DNA of 64,000 bases, taken from Priestia aryabhattai B8W22 (lineage in GTDB: Bacteria > Bacillota > Bacilli > Bacillales > Bacillaceae_H). Positions 61,477-64,000 of the stretch are shown here, piece after piece. The position numbers were made by a program, and so were the translations under genes. Where the stretch lies: contig NZ_JYOO01000021.1 of assembly GCF_000956595.1 (NCBI RefSeq), positions 1 through 64,000 of the forward strand. Direction: 5' to 3'. Numbering within the stretch: the first letter of the stretch is position 1; every line of letters starts with the position of its first letter. The notes beneath the pieces were generated by a model. It was not told the DNA's origin, ran no database searches, and was given only the letters and a program-made list of their open reading frames with translations.

Positions 61477-61998
61477 TCAGCCTGTTTTCCTTGCAGCATT
61501 CAGCATTTCTTTAAACTGCTGTAACGCTTTTACATCTGCAAATGCGCTTGTAGGAATAACATATCCGCTCATTGCACTAACAAGGATAAAGATATGTTCA
61601 TCGGTTTCTCTAATTTGAGTGATGCTTGACCAAGGAGTCTTCACTTCTCCTTTTGAGCTTTTCTCTACCAAGTCCTCTTCCGTAACCATCATAGTATGCT
61701 CACCCGTCAGACTGCTGTTATCTCCTTCATTTATTACCTTTACGATGTTCTTTTTAATACTTCCGTAAAAATATTTCGGATAAAATAAAAACCACAGCAC
61801 CGCAAGCAGCGCAAACGCTACGAACATACCAAGTAAAAATTCTCCTTCAACCCACGAAACAAGCAAAGGAATAAGAAGAAAAATAAGCGACATCCATCGC
61901 TGAACTCTCAGCACTTTTTGTACTCTTTCCGAATGTTGAGCGTGATGCATGTTAAAAGCTACGTAATCATCTTTGGTTAACGTATAGTGATATTCCAT
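61477..61998 (-). CDS. YcxB family membrane protein
   Basis: A 173-residue protein: N-terminal YHYTLTKDDYVAFNMHHAQHS, two helices (about 36-75), then a YcxB-like domain (MVTEEDLVEKSSKGEVKTPW, IFILVSAMSGYVIPTSAF). Start ATG at 61998 after GGAG. Function unknown. Confidence 0.8.
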   Translation of the reverse strand: MEYHYTLTKDDYVAFNMHHAQHSERVQKVLRVQRWMSLIFLLIPLLVSWVEGEFLLGMFVAFALLAVLWFLFYPKYFYGSIKKNIVKVINEGDNSSLTGEHTMMVTEEDLVEKSSKGEVKTPWSSITQIRETDEHIFILVSAMSGYVIPTSAFADVKALQQFKEMLNAARKTG

Positions 61999-62180
61999 AT
62001 TAATCTCCAATTCTACTAAATAACAACAAAATAAAATATACCTCATTTGGTGTTATATGTATATAAAATTGCACTTTTTCATAAGCTTTTCTTATGAAAC
62101 ACATCAACTTTTTATCATTTATTTACAGATATACTTCACGTAAACTTAACTAGTACTCTACTATTTAAGGAGGAATGTTT

Positions 62181-62567
62181 ATGACGTTTACACTGACGCA
62201 TATTGATCATATTCAGCTAGCTGCACCCCCGAATTCAGAAAGCGAAGCACGACACTTTTTCGGAACCGTTCTTGACTTAACAGAAGTCGAAAAGCCGGAA
62301 AGTCTAAAAAAGCGCGGCGGCGTGTGGTTTGAGTTTGGTTCTTATCAGCTGCATATTGGTGTTGAACCTGCCTTTTCACCCGCAAAAAAAGCGCATCCAG
62401 GCTTTTTCGTTAAAAACCTCACTGCGTTAAAAGATCATCTGACTAGCTTCGGTATTTCTTTTATAGAAGACAAAAACATTCCCGGTGTCGAAAGAATTTA
62501 CGTGGATGATCCTTTTGGCAACCGAATGGAGTTCTTAGAGAAAGTGAATCTTCCTGTTTCTAACTGA
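62181..62567 (+). CDS. VOC (glyoxalase/dioxygenase) family protein
   Basis: A 128-residue single VOC protein: THIDHIQLAAP with the metal His, YQLHIGVE, HPGFFVKNL and VDDPFGNRMEFLE with the metal Glu. The substrate is unknown; fosfomycin-type, glyoxalase-type and other activities occur in the family. The ATG at 62181 was taken since the one at 62175 is too close to AAGGAGGA. Confidence 0.88.
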   Translation: MTFTLTHIDHIQLAAPPNSESEARHFFGTVLDLTEVEKPESLKKRGGVWFEFGSYQLHIGVEPAFSPAKKAHPGFFVKNLTALKDHLTSFGISFIEDKNIPGVERIYVDDPFGNRMEFLEKVNLPVSN

Positions 62568-62576
62568 GTGTTCGAC

Positions 62577-62610
62577 AAAACAAGAGCTCTTATTTACGAG
62601 CTCTTGTTTT
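62577..62610. terminator. Bidirectional terminator
   Basis: AAAACAAGAGCTC pairs with GAGCTCTTGTTTT between the VOC gene and the converging small gene whose stop is inside it. Confidence 0.85.
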
Positions 62611-62746
62611 CTTTTGGTCCTTCTTTTTGCTTTTCTTTCCAAAGCATGTACAGCAACAGCCCCAGTACACAAAATGCTACGCCAAACATTGTTAAAGGAA
62701 ATAACAGTGTATTAATAAAATGATGATAAACCCATGAATCGTTCAT
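62594..62746 (-). CDS. Small single-helix membrane protein
   Basis: A 50-residue protein (MNDSWVYHHFINTLLFPLTM, then FGVAFCVLGLLLYMLW, then a charged Lys/Glu tail) with one membrane helix. GGAG lies 8 bases before the ATG. Divergent from the SpoIIP gene. Family unknown. Confidence 0.5.
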   Translation of the reverse strand: MNDSWVYHHFINTLLFPLTMFGVAFCVLGLLLYMLWKEKQKEGPKENKSS

Positions 62747-62936
62747 CTAACCAGCTCCAATATGCACCGTTTTTTTATAGTATGCCCTACTATAACCTTT
62801 TTTATATTGTGTTAAATATCATGGTTTCTATCATATTTCTTTTTCTTTTTAATAGAGTAAATAGTAGATACATAACATTCTCCTCTCAGAGCTCTCATCC
62901 GCTGATTTCAAAATTTCATTAGAGGAGGTTTATTCT

Positions 62937-64000
62937 ATGAAAAACAAGTTCACCGAAAAGCCTAAAAAGCTTTTTTGGATCCTTTCTTATAAATCATTAA
63001 TTATCGCTATACTATTTGTTCTGTTAACATCTGCCGCTATTTTTACCGTCACGTATTCAACTCTTCAGCATACGCTGCGCTCGAACGTTGTCTATCAAGC
63101 ACTATCAAATTATAAAGCTCAAAGCTTGTTCTACTTCATGCATACGGAAAACCATCATTTCTCTCATGCCTATGAAGAAGATTTCTCTCCGCCTCCTCTT
63201 TCTTCTGTCGCCCTGCAGCTTGCGACGAATATTCGCGTGGCGGATACAAGAAGTCTCTTTGGATCAGAACTGCCCGGCTTTTCTATTTTTGATTCTCATA
63301 TTCTGTTAGCCGGTGAAGGAACGGATTATACCACGATTCCTCATGAATCAGCTCCTCCGCTCGAAAGCATTTCTGGGGAGCGTGATTTGGATCCTGCTGA
63401 AAGCAAAACGTACGAAGAAAGTAAAAAACAGTCTCAAACACAGGCCGAGCAAAGTACGGGAGACAAAAAAGTTGTGTACATCTACCACACGCACAGCTGG
63501 GAATCTTATTTTCCTTTACTTGGTATGCAAGGTGAAGCGAACGAAAATAAAGCAGTTGATAACAAAACCAACATCACGCTCGTTGGTCAAATGCTAGGAA
63601 TGGAATTAAAAGCAGACGGAATCGGCTCGGAAGTAGATACAACTAACATGACGCAAAAGCTGAATGAAAAAGGCTGGGGTACGGGACGAGCCTATGCGAT
63701 GTCTCGCAGCGTGGTGGAAACGGCTCTTCAGCAAAACAAAGACGTCGATTATTTAATTGATATTCATCGTGATTCACTGCGCCAAGAAAAAACAACGACT
63801 GCTATTAACGGAAAATCGTACGCTAAAATGATGATTGTATTAGGTGAAGCAAACCCGAAATTTGATGAAAATGTTAAAATGGCCAAAGCGATTCATGAAA
63901 AGCTAGAGGAAAAATATCCAGGCCTTAGCCGCGGAGTATTAAGCAAAAAGAAAACAAGCGGCAATAACGGGCTATATAATCAGGACTTATCCGACCGCTC
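62937..64000 (+). CDS. spoIIP: Stage II sporulation protein P, 3' end outside the window
   Basis: The first 354 codons of SpoIIP, a peptidoglycan amidase/endopeptidase needed for engulfment, working with SpoIID and SpoIIM. It has an N-terminal membrane helix (about 20-42), a low-complexity linker (about 140-180), then the amidase domain starting VVYIYHTHSWESY with zinc-type His and Glu and continuing to DYLIDIHRDS and GEANPKFDEN. B. subtilis SpoIIP has 401 residues. Site GAGGAGG. gpr, its usual upstream neighbour, is not seen. Confidence 0.93.
   Translation, partial: MKNKFTEKPKKLFWILSYKSLIIAILFVLLTSAAIFTVTYSTLQHTLRSNVVYQALSNYKAQSLFYFMHTENHHFSHAYEEDFSPPPLSSVALQLATNIRVADTRSLFGSELPGFSIFDSHILLAGEGTDYTTIPHESAPPLESISGERDLDPAESKTYEESKKQSQTQAEQSTGDKKVVYIYHTHSWESYFPLLGMQGEANENKAVDNKTNITLVGQMLGMELKADGIGSEVDTTNMTQKLNEKGWGTGRAYAMSRSVVETALQQNKDVDYLIDIHRDSLRQEKTTTAINGKSYAKMMIVLGEANPKFDENVKMAKAIHEKLEEKYPGLSRGVLSKKKTSGNNGLYNQDLSDR

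Noticed and set aside
62734-62922. Plus-strand 62-residue hydrophobic ORF
   Set aside because: No ribosome site; it lies in the divergent control region before spoIIP and overlaps the start of the small minus-strand gene.

Overview
The window reads as chromosome of a low-GC, endospore-forming Bacillaceae, most likely the Priestia (Bacillus) megaterium group. The grounds are sporulation and germination genes (two copies of an alpha/beta SASP, CotD, two YjcZ-type micropeptides, a gerA-type operon in A-C-B order, YtaF, SpoIIP), bacillus-type AGGAGG ribosome sites, and close resemblance of many products to Bacillus families (LipA lipase, YetJ, YuiH, YwqG, YcxB, PutB). No rRNA, tRNA, CRISPR array, integrase or insertion sequence was seen. 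The species call is an inference from gene content, not a search.

Positions 1-31 kb are AT-rich and accessory in character. They hold small sporulation and hypothetical genes (0-4 kb), a secreted lipase and an SMR pump (4-5.6 kb), a sucrose/alpha-glucoside module (5.7-11.8 kb: GH32 and GH13 enzymes, a LacI regulator, a LacY/CscB-type symporter, shared operators and cre sites), a germinant-receptor operon carrying two apparent homopolymer frameshifts (12.2-16.4 kb), a short TnrA-like regulator, two DUF3231 genes, the second SASP copy, an unrecognised three-gene membrane operon (21.8-23.6 kb), and a run of small membrane, ankyrin, DUF4288, MEDS, YtaF, XRE-DUF1232 and SPW genes (24-30.5 kb).

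Positions 31-64 kb look more like conserved chromosome. They hold molybdenum-cofactor genes (moeA, moaC, moaB) next to a YuiH-like molybdopterin oxidoreductase preceded by a SAM-I riboswitch. Next come a MurJ/SpoVB-family flippase and a YjgB protein. A carboxylate cluster follows (cyclase-family protein, GNAT, PrpF-family isomerase, LysR regulator, CitMHS transporter with a cre site). Then come YetJ and an ECF sigma factor directly upstream of a ClpP. A three-domain NlpC/P60 protein with one intact catalytic domain is followed by a MarR/MFS pair, a SigH paralogue, a cold-shock protein, a GC-rich intergenic repeat and two APC permeases divergent from a proline catabolic operon. The window ends with YwqG, YcxB and VOC proteins and a SpoIIP that runs off the right edge.

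The most notable items are: a molybdopterin oxidoreductase under SAM-riboswitch control; the sigma-ClpP pair; the PrpF/CitMHS cluster, which resembles a trans-aconitate system; the sucrose module whose operator fills the -35/-10 spacer; the double frameshift in the germination operon; the SigH paralogue away from the usual sigH neighbours; and the three-gene membrane operon. Many start codons were moved inward from the longest ORF because the longer start overlaps the ribosome-binding site. Each such case is stated.
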